Assembly: GCA_018398805.1 (NCBI GenBank)
Contig: JAGFBZ010002379.1
Location: 2,046,001 to 2,110,000 of the forward strand
DNA length: 64,000 bases
Reading direction: 5' to 3'
Origin: Hirundichthys speculiger
Lineage: Eukaryota; Chordata; Actinopteri; Beloniformes; Exocoetidae
The position numbers and the translations under genes were made by a program. The notes under the pieces are model-generated. The model was not told where the DNA came from, searched no databases, and saw only the letters and a program-made list of their open reading frames with translations. Shown here piece after piece: positions 38,431 to 50,306 of this stretch (within the stretch, counting starts at the first letter, position 1; the number at the start of each line of letters is the position of its first letter).

Positions 38431-40201
38431 TCATTGGACTTGAATAGTATTGCAGTCATTAGGCATGCTGCTTAGTGAGTTTACAGTCAGCTTATGGAAC
38501 ATTAACTCTGGCAAGACGAGGAGGTGATGCTGCCCCTCAGCTGGCCTATGGACATGAAAGAAAATGAGCTCTTACAAAGGAATGCCTTAGAGCTAATATT
38601 GTCCATTTTATGGAATTGAGTGGACTGCATTACAGTCAGCATGAAATCATATATTTTCTTCTTTTAATCCATTTTTAAGTGAAGTTGGTCAAAAACTAGG
38701 TCAGAAAAGGGCAATCAAATGAGGCCTGCATTACTGTGCCTTTTCATTTCCTCTTAAATAAAGAGTTTGGTGGGCAAATTGCTGGTGTCATAGCAACACA
38801 AGCTGTTATTCCCTCATGCCATTTCATGTCACTTTTTTTTCCTTAGACTCAGGAGACTCAGTGGGCCTGACCCTCAGCAGCACTTACGATTAAGGACAGT
38901 CTGAAGGCAAAATTGATACAGTCTTAAATAAATCTGAACAGTAATTGCAGGAGGTTGACGTAACCTGACATGTGCTCACATCAGCGCTGACAGCAGGGCA
39001 ATCATTCATTTTCGACAAGCATTTTGAGGCATGCGGCAGAGCCCCGGGGTAGAAGCTGACCAGGGATAGTGACAAGTTAACAATAAAGGCATCTGCAGAA
39101 AGAATTTGCAAAATGTCAGACTGTACAAGATACGAAGAATGTCATAACGAGCAACAAACAAATCCACTGGTTGTCTCTTAAAACAAGACGGGTGTTGGTC
39201 TGTGGTGGGAGATTTTACTGATGCTGTTGGTGAAGAAGAGCCTGTTTTGAAGCTGTGGAGAGCTTCGCTTTCTGGTATTTACATCGTGACAAAATGTTGG
39301 CACGGTATAATTATCAGCTATCAAAAGGGCATCAATTAACAGCCGTGCCCTTTACCGGCTGACTTCAGTTACGATGTGTTTGTGATTTCAGTGCGTTCGT
39401 GTCAGTAGATAAATCCTCATGAGCTGCACTAACAGCAGAAGCAGGAAAGTTCAGTTCACAAACAAGGACAAACAATGCAGCATCTTTCCAGCTCTCACCT
39501 GTCTTCCTAACCACGCTTTTTTTTTATTTGCCAAGAATATCTCTATTGGAGATCAGTATCTACATTTGTTTCTTTTTTTCTTCTTTTATTTTTTTCTCAT
39601 CTGCATTCTCATCTTGGTTTTCAAACCTTGACTTAAGGTCATTGTTTCAATTTCTCTCCTTTTACTCTTTTTAACATTACTAGCTTTTCCAATAAACACC
39701 ACAGACAGTTGAGTTGCCATTAATTTTAATGGTTTTACAGTAGTTCATATAAAATGTCTTAAGCATAGCTTTAAATGACAATGGGAATGAAATGCTCCAT
39801 ATCCCCAGTATTTTAATTATATGGAATATTGAGGACGTTTCATTCCTCAAGCTAGCTTGTAACTTTTATGAAATGGAATCCTTACGCGTATATCTGTGCT
39901 AATAAAATCTTCCCACAGGCATTCTTTTCCTTTTCTCCACGTTCAAGAAATGGATCATATAAAAGTGTCCCCTAACATGTGCATGTACGCATAATTTCAA
40001 TGCTCTGAAGGCAGGACGCTCATATTTCTTTTCAACCATCTGTCCACGGGTTCAAATTCACGGATGTTTGAGCCACTGAGAAGCAGCAGGTACCGTACGG
40101 GTAAAATAATGCAACGACGTGTAGAGAGAGAGACACAGTGGCACATGATGTTGTCGTCTTGCTGACCCACTATCCTCCCCGTTCTGCCTTTCATTTCTTA
40201 G

Positions 40202-40325
40202 GCTATCCACTCGGTTGCCTGGCATCACGAGGGCAAGCAGTTCATTTGCAGTCACTCAGATGGAACTCTGACCATATGGAACGTGAGAGGCCAGGGCAAG
40301 CCCATACAGACAATCACACCACATG
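40202..40325 (+). CDS. stxbp5: stxbp5 exon 4 of window (WD40 blade, start of Lgl domain)
   Basis: Acceptor TTTCTTAG, donor GTATGG. It encodes AIHSVAWHHEGKQFICSHSD, then GTLTIWNVRGQGKPIQTITPH and one base of a Gly codon (phase 1). HSVAWHHEG and LTIWNV are classic WD40 strand motifs. The stretch RGQGKPI differs from mammalian RSPAKPV, a modest divergence in an exposed loop. Confidence 0.95.
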
Positions 40326-42133
40326 GTATGGAGGTGAAAACACACACTCACACATGTACAGGAGATAACAAGCTGCCTAGTTCAGTCTTATTTAGCTTGT
40401 TTTTTTTTTTGTGATCACAAAGAGCCTTCATGCAGAAATTCTCTAAGCAAACTAGGATTTTATTGAGGATAAATCAAATGCATCTTATAGCAAATAAGAT
40501 GAGCAGCCAGATTTATGGTTGCTCATCATTGAATTCTAATTTAACAGATAATAAATGTGATGGCTATATAAGTGATGAATTTATTTTTTAATTTAAGTTT
40601 TTATTCATTTTTTTTTTAAATACAAAGACTACTCCTTTTAACCTCTGAAATAAATCTCAATCCCTGTTTACAACTGGTTTTGAAATCCATCCTGAGTGAT
40701 CCGATCACAAGTGGACTGCTCACACCTCATCTCGTCCTGGGAAGAACATCTTTCCTGTATGTTGAGTTATTTTCTTTTTCATTTTTTTTTTTTAACCTTC
40801 ATTTTATGGATAAACTGTTGATAGACAACAACAATGGCGATGAGAAAACCTTCAATAACATGAAAAAGTTTTTAATCAGATTGAAACAAGAATGGATATG
40901 TCAGAAATTCAGAGAAAATAACACAGACAAATCCATGACATACTGGTTGTGTGTTCAGTCAGTTATTATGGCTCCAGTTTGTTGTTTCACACTTTGATAT
41001 GGCATCACTATTACACAAGTGAGTACATCCTTCAGTGTCCTCAAATACATCCTGGATGCGTTTACACCTGCAAGGCTGTTCACTTTTGATTTGATCACTC
41101 AGGAGTGATTACCGAGGGTAAACAGAGTCAGATTAAAGATTAAAGTTATAGCTTAACTGCTTATATTAAAATATATATATAGAATTATAGAGATGATATA
41201 TAAAGTTGCAAGGAGGAAATTTGTTTAATGTGGAATCTGAACTAAACAAAAGCTTCAAGTCACTTCATGTGCCAAACACACTTCTTCACATTGAATTTTA
41301 TGTGAGATTCTGCCTGGACTGACAAGGCCATCCTTCAAGAGCCTCCTATCCTATTCATGAATGTGCTGTTGTTTCCCCATTTCAGTTAGAGGATTGTCTG
41401 TTCAGTTAAGGCTCTCCTCTGTTTTCTTTACCTCAAAGACACCCGACACACACACACCTACGGAACCCGCAGGAACAAGAAAATAAAATGTCAAAAAAAA
41501 AAAGGGGGGGTGGGGCAGACTTCCACCTAAACTTCTACCCGAACTTCTACCCAGTTTCATGAGCTAATTTTTATGTGCAGAAGAAGTCAGGATTTTCACC
41601 AGACAAGCTTTTTAATTAGTTGTTTCCCCGACTGTTGCATACATAATTAGTTTGGTAGTACTTAATGTGTAATTATGCAAATTCCTCCGACAGATTAAAA
41701 TAAAGCTTTTAGGTCCTCTTTTAATTGTGTTTTTCGATATTCATTATGAAGATGTAGTTATAAACGTGGTCTGCCTAGTGTAGGGCTCACTTTGGTACTT
41801 TATAAGTAGTTATGGTAAGAGGCTGAATGTACACCAACACACAAAACCACACAAATGTTTAAATTTCTTTTAAAATGATGTGTCCTGAGGTTTCAGTGAA
41901 GTGATTCTGTAAATCATCCATGATCTTCATGCCTTCTTTCCACATCCTTCTGCCTATATTTGTCTTTTTCCTCTCTAATAAACAGGCCTCTGTTATGTCC
42001 TGGCTAATGTTCAGCCCAGTGTTGTAAGTGCTTCTTCTGGAGAAAAAAAAAAGGAAAAAAGATGACAAGAGAAACAAGAAGATAGAAGGAATGAGCTGGC
42101 AAAGTACAGTAAATTTTGTTTGTTCTATTTTAG
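40326..42133. other. stxbp5 intron (1.8 kb)
   Basis: AT-rich. The stretch 41560-41720 holds several homeodomain-type TAATTAG/TAATTA cores and an octamer ATGCAAAT and may be regulatory. No transposon recognised. Confidence 0.6.
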
Positions 42134-42212
42134 GAAAACAGCCCAAGGATGGGAAGAAACCAGAGCCTTGTAAACCCATTCTTAAAGTGGAGTATAAAAC
42201 AACTAGAAATGG
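42134..42212 (+). CDS. stxbp5: stxbp5 exon 5 of window (Lgl-family domain)
   Basis: Acceptor CTATTTTAG, donor GTATGG. The first two bases complete Gly, followed by KQPKDGKKPEPCKPILKVEY and KTTRNG, ending in phase 2. The basic, proline-containing segment matches the start of the conserved domain shared by tomosyn and lethal-giant-larvae proteins. The intron just downstream opens with a TTTTG microsatellite 12 bp past the donor. Confidence 0.94.
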
Positions 42213-42241
42213 GTATGGTCATTTTTTGTTTTTTGTTTTTG

Positions 42242-42272
<31 letters not shown>

Positions 42273-43317
42273 TTTTGCTTATGTGCTAATTTTTCTGAGG
42301 GTTAAAAGCTGTTGACTTCTTTTTCACTCAGATGAGTGATGAGTCATAGTCTTCCCACAAATCACTGCTACGAAGCTGAAAACGCTTTATTTTACAAAAC
42401 AGAATTGCTGACAAAAAAAAATCTTCTTAGGATGATTTTGGCAAACATATACTTTTGTTGTAGCCTGGCCAGCCATCCTAATTCTCATCTTATTCGATAC
42501 ATGGAATTAGTCTGGTTCCTCTTGATTTAACATTGACTTAAAGTGGGCTATACCAATCAGGTGCAGAAGAAACTGCTTCTAGATACCATTGGAGAGGCAC
42601 TCAGTGAATAGTGAATGACTGTTGATGGAAAATGTTACTAGCAATCCTTCAGCTATCTTGGTTGCTTTGAATAGTGATTCCTGGATGCTCATGTCTTTGA
42701 CCAACCCTGTGTCTATTATTAGGTAGTAAGACATGTAAACTTGCATCAGGGACTGAAACAACATGAACTGAAGCAGTTTTGAGTTTGAACAGAATATGTG
42801 TTTGCAGCAAGATGGGAATTATTGTTTGCCCTGGGGGCAATAGACCTACATCAAAATAAATAGCTTTTTTTAAGCCTCAAAAATGTGATTCAACTAAGTG
42901 ATAATGTCGGATAGGCTTCCCGGGGACAAACCAAGGTAACTCAAAGCTGCTTCAGTTCAAGTCACTTTGGTTCTACAGGAAGTTCCCTGTAATGTCACTT
43001 TGAAGCACCGTCTTCAGCATCATGTTGCAGATAGTAATACAGTTGAGCAGACAGTGGTACAATCAAGCTCTGTCTTCATCATAATTACTTTGTTTCTTAT
43101 GTATATTGCTATCAAAAAAAAAACACATCTATATGTTGCTTCAAATAAAACCTCTAAAGGTAATAAATGCAGGATCTGAATAACACATCATGTGCCAATA
43201 TATTATTAGAAATATTCACTACCTAAAGTTCCCTACATGTATCAGCCTTGGTAGGATAGAGTTCATTATAAAAACAATCAAATTTTATACTTATGGATGT
43301 ATGTATTTTCATTGCAG
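42213..43317. other. stxbp5 intron (1.1 kb)
   Basis: Opens with a TTTTG microsatellite. Nothing else recognised. Confidence 0.6.
42224..42277. repeat. (TTTTG)n microsatellite
   Basis: TTTTG pentamers, 12 bp after the donor of exon 5. Confidence 0.9.
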
Positions 43318-43472
43318 GGACCCTTTCATAATCTTTTCTGGTGGTCTGTCTTATGACACGGTGGGCCGGAGGCCTTGCCTGACAGTAATGCACGGGAAGA
43401 GCACTGCTGTACTGGAGATGGACTATCCTATAGTAGACTTCCTCACCCTCTGTGAGACACCCTATCCAAATG
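43318..43472 (+). CDS. stxbp5: stxbp5 exon 6 of window (Lgl-family domain)
   Basis: Acceptor CATTGCAG, donor GTAAGA. It reads DPFIIFSGGLSYDTVGRRPC, then LTVMHGKSTAVLEMDYPIVD and FLTLCETPYPN, ending in phase 1. This is the most conserved core of the tomosyn/Lgl domain. The open frame runs on into both flanking introns, but the splice sites and the protein match define the exon. Confidence 0.96.
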
Positions 43473-44823
43473 GTAAGAGCTATAATTTGCTCTCAAGCAT
43501 GTTTACCAGTTGGTGTTTGCAAATCTGTAAGATGTTTCACAAACAAATGATATTCATATTTGTAATTGCATATTTGAATCGGGAGTATAATCCTGTCCTC
43601 TTTTGGACTCAAACACAGAAATGCACCTCGTGCTGTTTTTTTAATTACGTATGTAGAATTGCTTGTCTCTGCATTGGAGCCGTTCTGTAATAAATTTCCC
43701 AAGGGAAAGTGCTACCTTTCAGTTTCATTATCTGATCCACAGAATATCATATTATATTGTAATTTCAAGCCTTTGTACATAATAGGCTTCCATTTGAATT
43801 AGATTATTATCTTATTTCCTGTATTGGTGAGTCAACAGAGGTTGAACAGTCGTGTGGTGGTTAGCACAGCTTAGTTGCTGGTCTGAAACGTGACTAAGGC
43901 TATTCTCTGTGGTGTTTGCATGGTAGCCCACACAAATTGCATTGTTTTCTCCCACAGACTCAGACATCTTGATTCTAAATTTCTTTTCAATGTTAGTAAA
44001 GTGTCCAAGTTCATGCCCTGTGAAAGCTGGAATACTTTAGTTCCCTCGCAACCTTTAACAGGATAAAGGCTGTATTGGGAATGGGTGGATGGTTGAGCCA
44101 GCAGATAAAACAAGTCCAACCGGAGCTGAAAGGCACGGGAGTCCTGAATGCATATAATCCTGTACGCAATCTTAGCTGCTGTGTAATGTGACAGATATAC
44201 AATTTGAGGAAAGATTAGTGCGTTATATAACATTGATGAATTCATTAAGTCACTGGCAACCTGATGTCCTCATCCACTGCTTTCATCTGAACATGAATGG
44301 ATTAGGATTATTACACAATACATGTCTGGCTGATGATCTGTGCCTGCACACCATTATTAGTTTGTGGAAGTGGTTGATAATCCATGATAATATAGCTGCA
44401 GAACATCCAGTATCCCTAAATGTATTAGCATTTGTGTTCAAAAACAAACAGCAGACATATTATAATTTACAACGTCTAAGTGTCCTCTAGACGTTTTTAT
44501 ATGTCTGGAGGACAGTTACTGTTTGACGATCGTTTGTTGTGCATCTTAAAAATAAATGGTACATAAATCAAATTTAAGCCAATTAGAAGATGGTAAATTA
44601 CTCAATATTTCAAGTCTCTTTGAAAATAATTTATTTTCTCTGGCTTTTTTACTGACTAGACAAGAACAGTAAACATAAATAGATGAAGTCATTTTAACCT
44701 CAGGATACACAGTCAGTTATTAGTCTTGTCATTCACTCTCAAGGAACGACAAGATTGATAAATTGTGACGTGATAATCAACTTGTCTTGGTGTGTGTGTT
44801 TTTTTCTGTTTTTCATTTTGCAG
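43473..44823. other. stxbp5 intron (1.35 kb)
   Basis: Holds a diverged copy of a SINE-like dispersed repeat (43852-44095); the rest is unremarkable. Confidence 0.6.
43852..44095 (+). repeat. diverged SINE-type dispersed repeat
   Basis: Starts GTGTGGTGGTTAGCACAGC, includes CTCCCACAGACTC and ends AACCTTTAACAGGATAAAGG with GGGTGGATGG, the layout of the fish repeat also seen at 20259. Confidence 0.5.
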
Positions 44824-44896
44824 ATTTTCAAGAGCCTTACGCTGTGGTGGTCCTCCTAGAAAAAGATTTAGTAGTGATTGACCTTGCACAAAATGG
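44824..44896 (+). CDS. stxbp5: stxbp5 exon 7 of window (Lgl-family domain)
   Basis: Acceptor CATTTTGCAG, donor GTAACT. It encodes DFQEPYAVVVLLEKDLVVID and LAQNG in frame with exons 6 and 8, ending in phase 2. The alternating hydrophobic residues are a beta-strand of the propeller in this family. Confidence 0.95.
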
Positions 44897-45191
44897 GTAA
44901 CTCTTGCTCTCTTATTGTAAATAATGTCATTTTGACTCACTGTCTTTATAATGGCTTAAATAATACATTCATCATCATCATCATCAATAATATATCAGTT
45001 CGTATTTCCCCTTTGATTGTTTGCAGATTGTTTGATGACGTTATTTATTATATAGTCAATGTTCCAAATTTGTTGAAAATCATCATAGAGGAAGAATGCA
45101 CTGCTGAATGGGATTAATGCAGTACGAGCAAACATACTTTTTTTCTTTATTAAGAATAATTTATTTGTAATTTGGACCTTCTTTTTTACAG

Positions 45192-45339
45192 TTACCCCAT
45201 ATTCGAAAACCCATATCCCCTATCTATCCATGAGTCTCCTGTGACCTGCTGCGAATACTTTGCCGACTGCCCTGTGGACCTCATACCTGCACTTTATTCT
45301 GTTGGCTCACGGCAGAAACGACAGGGATACAGCAAAAAG
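45192..45339 (+). CDS. stxbp5: stxbp5 exon 8 of window
   Basis: Acceptor TTTTTTACAG, donor GTACAC. It encodes YPIFENPYPLSIHESPVTCC, then EYFADCPVDLIPALYSVGSR and QKRQGYSKK, ending in phase 0. It is nearly identical to vertebrate tomosyn-1. Only 295 bp of intron separate it from exon 7. Confidence 0.96.
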
Positions 45340-48300
45340 GTACACTCACTTTGGTGATCCAAAGCATTTTTTTTAAAATAATTTTTCACAATTTAACTAG
45401 TTAATTTGACCACACTAAAATCCTTTACACACACTTGGGACAAATTGACCTGACAGTTCAACATGAAAAATATAGCACTTAGAGCTACTAAAACATTTGA
45501 CTTTGCAACTGTTTCAAAACTTCAACAAAGTTAATTAAACCACTAGCGTCATGTTTGCAGTCTATGTGAAGTGCACATGTGACACAAAACTGTCTCTTGA
45601 TTTGATCAACATCACTAGTGTTAGCTTACGTTAACCAAACCTGACATTGTTACAAACTTCCAAAAATAAATCATTAAGAGAAGCTACTCTCTTTTGCTAA
45701 AATCCAGCAGTTTTTGCTCTATCTTTATCTGTTGTCCATTCTTTATCTCTGGACTGTTCTTATTTAATTGTGCCTTCAACGAAAACAGATTTTGCATTGT
45801 TGTGACACGGTGTCCCTGCCAAACACTTCCAGAATGGTTGTTTTGTGTGTTTGATTTTTTTTTTTTTTGATAAAAAAATAGTTAGAGTTAAGCTTGTAGT
45901 CCTTAGTATTTTTATAGCTATAAATTTCACAGTACATTGAAAAATAAAGATAATTGCATCAGTTTAGTTTAGTGCTATGTTTAATGGAAACTAGCATGTG
46001 TTAGCATGCTATCAGGCTAAACAAGGGTAAGGTTAAGTAAAGTTTAACAGAATATTAATTTTGTTGTAGGACTGTCAGTAGCCTGCCATTGTGTTGTTAC
46101 AATTTATATCACAGCATTAGGCCTAACAGAAAATGCAAAGGAAAACATTTTGATCTTAGTAATTTCAACTGTATGCAGGTTTTTAACTGGCAAGCAGTCT
46201 AGCCATTTTTGGTTACTCTATTTAAAAAAAAAAAATTGATAGCTTAAAATTTTAACTGGCTGGCATAGATTTTTTTCTACTTTTAACTTCAGTAGTAAGA
46301 CAAGGGATTTATACTGATATACATATATGATAGAACGTTTGCGTTGCAGTTCCCCTCATAGAGTCGCAGGACTGCTCATCTCTCCACATGTCTCAGATAT
46401 TGATCCTGCAGCAACATCATCGTGATGTACACAAATGCCAGACTACCACTAAACTACTGGTGAGACACTAGTCCGCGGTGTTGCCAGGTGTACAATAATT
46501 ATCGTGTAATCATTTTGACCTCTGTACAATGTACAATCAGTAATCGAAAAGAAATCCCCAAAGGTACGGTAATTTCACATTGCCTCTCTGTTTCTTTGTG
46601 ACTATGATTCACTATTAGCCTGATTTGGAATCAGATTCAGCCTAAATGCTCACTGAATATTTTATTTTCATGCCATAGATTTCTGGTAAGTGGTCCAATG
46701 ATGCCTCTTGTAAACTCTCCTGATTTTTTTTTTTTTGTTGTTGTTGTTGTAAAACTGCTCTATAGGCTTTAGCAGGGCTCTTCAACTCCAGTCCTCAAGG
46801 CCTGCTTCGGCACATTTGATTCAAATTATTAGGTCATAAGCAGACTTGTGAAAACCTTAATGACAAGCTGATGGTTATCCATTCATTAGCATCAGGTGCG
46901 TTGTGACAGGAAAACATAGAAGACATGCAGGACAGTGACCCTAGAGGACAGAGTTGAAATGCCCTGGGCTATATTATATGTGGTCTATGATAATGTGTTA
47001 TTAATGCAGATGGTCCACAGAATAATGCAAATTAGGTTCATACAAGGATTTTCCCTAAAATACAATAATTTTTGTGTGAAAGGTCTTATTATTTTTACCT
47101 GGTCAGTCAACATCATAAGTTTTCCTTGGGTTGCCTTTCTACCTGCTTTCCATACACGGGCTTGTAAACACATTCACATGTAGAATTAGTTGACCCAGAT
47201 GCCGGGTGCTAAATATCTCAAAATTGAGAAGTTGCTTTGGATTGTTCTAAAACGTAGACAAGCCAGCGGTGGGAATTCCTAAAGTGACTTGCTAAAATGT
47301 GTTGTCTATTAGTTATGTTACTGTACATAAAGATAGAATAAAGCATTATGAAAAAAGTTTTTAGTGGCAAAAATTAGCCTGTTTGTCTGCTCCCCACCCC
47401 CCACGGACGGCCAGTTTCAATACCCCGCCTAAAGCCCTGACTGTATGATTATTCTGTGAAAACCTCCAGAAACTAGCATTAGCATGAAATTAAAGCACTG
47501 CCATTAAAGCGGAAGGCTAATAAGACAGTAGTCCATTTTCTCGTTGCCATCATTGAGTGCAGCCAAGGCAGATATTTATTTATTTTTTTTTTAAACAAAT
47601 TCATTGCAGAAACTACAGAACCACAGTTACTAATTCATGATGTAAAACAGTGAAATTATGTAGTGAGGATGCATTTTCTTTCTTGTCTTTTATCAAAAAG
47701 GGTTCCTTAAAACAACAAAATAACTAAACTACAAATGTAGATGTTTTAATTGAGAAGCTTCTAACCATCATACTATACAGCATGAATACCAAGGTTACAT
47801 CATAAAAGACACATTAATATTTAACAAAACCTTTTATTGCTAAATGGTTTAACACATCAGGGAACTTTCAGCACTTGTAATGTTGTCTTAGTAGTACTAA
47901 ATTATATATTACAATGTTTCTGTAAAGCTAAATGGAATAAATATAACCAATTTCATGCTGCCAAGCCATCTCTCTTTCTTCTGTATATCTCTTCTTTGAT
48001 TTTCTTCTGTTTTCCTTGTATCATTCCAGACAGACCCCCTGCTCTTTCAGCCATTATGTATGCTTATGTCCTTTTTCTTGTCGCCCTGTTTTGGCTTTCT
48101 GTTTGAAATGTCAGCATCCGCTGACCTAAACTGGCAGCCTAGTCTCTTCTTTTTCTTCTTCTTTCTTAAGCTCAAGCCTGGCTGAGCTGCAGGGGGGCCT
48201 TCTCATATAAAAATCACTATGAGTCATCCTCGTGACCTTTCTGTGTGTCAACGTGTTCAGAGCTAAACCCCCACTAACAAACACACGGTCAGCAATAGAG

Positions 48301-48502
48301 AAATACAGTACATTCACTGAGGTACATAATTCACGAGTGCAAGACACACTGAGAAACATCCCAAAAAAAATGTGTTTCTTTGAATACTTCCACATGTTAA
48401 ATTTGATCTCAGATCTATATATTTAATTGCTCTGTTTGTCATACCAGGTATCTGTCAGCCCACTGTCTCTTTCACTGAGGCGTGTGTCTCTTCTCTGTTA
48501 AG
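45340..48502. other. stxbp5 intron (3.2 kb)
   Basis: Contains the hAT-like element at 46773-46966. Nothing else recognised in 45340-46770 or 46970-48502 apart from poly-T/poly-A runs. Confidence 0.6.
46773..46966. mobile_element. hAT-like MITE (CAGGGC ends)
   Basis: Left CAGGGCTCTTCAACTCCAGT and right AGAGTTGAAATGCCCTG are inverted repeats. Flanks GGCTTTAG and GGCTATAT agree at 6 of 8 bases, an aged 8-bp duplication. No coding capacity. Confidence 0.7.
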
Positions 48503-48572
48503 GAGTGGCCTATTAGTGGTGGGGAAACTGGGGTCAAGGCACACAAAGCTACCCAGAGATCATCATCACTGG
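48503..48572 (+). CDS. stxbp5: stxbp5 exon 9 of window, with an apparent frameshift
   Basis: Acceptor CTCTGTTAAG, donor GTAAGA. The exon starts in frame as EWPISGG. From the run GGTGGGGAAACTGGGG onward the family sequence WGQGTQSYPEIIIT continues in another frame. Length is 70 nt, whereas the flanking phases need 68 or 71. As written, the frame from exon 8 reads a TGA at 49701-49703 in exon 10. One more G in the G-run would give GGGNWG and restore the frame, so an under-called homopolymer is the simplest explanation; a true lesion or allele cannot be excluded. Confidence 0.9.
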
Positions 48573-49683
48573 GTAAGACCATACTGAATATCCTTCGTGT
48601 GATCATTTTCATCCTGTTGCAATTATTTCCAGCTCAACACTAGGTCACCGAAGCAGTGGCCTTTATTATTATTAATTTATCATTTTTTACTGGCCCTTCA
48701 TACATTCCAGTCATGTGCACTTTGCTCCATCTTAATGATTATTATCTTGTGCTGAGACGTCAACGAGAGTAGCAGGGCCGTTTGTAACAGAACACATGCA
48801 CTGTAGAGGTGACATTGAGTTATGGGTATGGCAATAGAAAGCTCTTGCGCACCTTTCCTTTCTCCTAACCCCCATTATTATTCTGTCCAGGTTTCTTTTC
48901 TGTCTAAGAACCCCACAGCTTGCAAAACAGTCTGCTCTCAGTCCATGCAGCTGAATAGGAAACAAAAATATGAGAAAAAGGGGGAAATGGCAAAAAAAAA
49001 AAAAAGAAGTAATTTTTTTGTGAGCTTGAACTGTAAAACTTATTTTGAGAAAATTGCTGGTGAAAAGGGGGGAAAATATGGACAATGAGATCCCAGGAAC
49101 AGAAGTTATGATTGGCCAATTTAAAAAAAAACAATCAAATACAATAAAAAAAAAGAACAAAACATGAAGAACTGCAAAAAAAAAAAAAAGATTTGATCCG
49201 GCATGTATTGCATGACTTCTTTTAGTTAGATTACGGATCAGTTTACATTTTCTTTAGTCAATTAGAAATATTATACCTCAGTCTCAAGTGCGTGTCCTCA
49301 GCGCAGCAACTATCACTGCTATGTTTAGGATAAAAAATTAATACAGCAAAACAAATCTTTTTTTTCCCTTGATTTCCTTTTTTTTTTTTTTAAGATCCAA
49401 ACTTCAGCCAGAAGTTTGGGACCCCATCTTTGTTCAAAAATTGAACTGTATGCTCTTACTGCATGCTAAATAGTCTAATAATAATAATGATTTCTCTCAG
49501 TGGAGGGCTTGTTCTTGCAGAGTAGATGATTTTGGTTGATCAGATGAAAATTTGAAGCTTAAGTCGATGTTTTTTTTCTCCCTTTTATTTGAAGACAACA
49601 GATAGGACTAAAAGTGAAAGATCTTTATGTTCTTTCCTTTGTTCCCCCTATTTTTTTAATTTCTTTTTAAACTGCATTTCCAG
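48573..49683. other. stxbp5 intron (1.1 kb)
   Basis: Several A-rich and T-rich runs (48993-49005, 49181-49193, 49379-49392). No element recognised. Confidence 0.6.
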
Positions 49684-49724
49684 GCATGCTGATGGAACTG
49701 TGAAGTTCTGGGATGCTTCTGCAA
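49684..49724 (+). CDS. stxbp5: stxbp5 exon 10 of window (WD40 blade)
   Basis: Acceptor TTTCCAG, donor GTAAGT. A 41-nt micro-exon encoding HADGTVKFWDASA, a complete WD signature strand, entered in phase 2 and left in phase 1. It agrees with the restored frame of exon 9 and not with the literal one. Confidence 0.93.
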
Positions 49725-49908
49725 GTAAGTTAGAATCCATAGAATCATCATTCTGATCATTGATCAGACTAAAATATTGTATAATGAGTATTTTTTTGTT
49801 TATGTCATTTCTATTTAGTTTGTAAATCTCAAAGTATTACCTCTGGTTCATTCAGTTGTCTATACATCCTTACAACTCCAGATGATGCTTTCCTTCTCTC
49901 TCTTCTAG

Positions 49909-50129
49909 TAATGCTCCAGGTGCTCTATAAGCTAAAAACAGCCAAGGTATTCGACAGAAACCGGACTAAGGAAGACAAAGGCAGCACTGAGGTGTCAGAC
50001 GAAGATCCCTTTGCCATTCAGATTATGGCTTGGTGCCCTGAGAGCCGGATGCTGTCTGTGGCCGGTGTGTCAGCCAACGTTATCATCTACCGCTTCAGCA
50101 AGCTGGAAGTGACTACTGAGGTGGTGCAG
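49909..50129 (+). CDS. stxbp5: stxbp5 exon 11 of window (WD40 region)
   Basis: Acceptor CTCTTCTAG, donor GTGGGT. It encodes IMLQVLYKLKTAKVFDRN, an acidic/basic loop (KEDKGSTEVSDEDPFA), then IQIMAWCPESRMLSVAGVSA and NVIIYRFSKLEVTTEVVQ, ending in phase 0. The loop is divergent from mammals while the flanking strands are conserved, as expected for a propeller. It is the longest exon in the window. Confidence 0.95.
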
Positions 50130-50281
50130 GTGGGTTACAGTTTTTGCTTCTGTTCTCAAATTTTCTTTCCCCGAGACTCTCTTTCATGCACCAGTACAAG
50201 TTTAAGACACATTTTACTTGAGTTTGTTTCAAATCCACTCACTTTTTCTGCTGCTTTGAGATGATGAGACATATGCGCAAC

Positions 50282-50306
50282 CACACACACACACACACAC
50301 ACACAC
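50282..50306. repeat. (CA)n microsatellite
   Basis: Uninterrupted CA dinucleotides. Confidence 0.95.

Larger units (their letters stand above)
25956..40201. other. stxbp5 intron (14.2 kb)
   Basis: Largest intron. It contains an isolated inverted AGGGCCC-type end (28420), a hAT end (28960-29005), the short AGGGCCC element (29324-29714), a truncated CAGGGGTGGGC element (30206), the CAAGTC-rich element (31568-32239), the 21-bp tandem array (34489-34593), the 42-bp duplication (37681-37764) and a minus-strand dispersed repeat (38310-38430). I saw nothing in 25956-28400 beyond T-rich low complexity near 26100, nor in 32250-34390 or 34610-37600. Confidence 0.7.
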
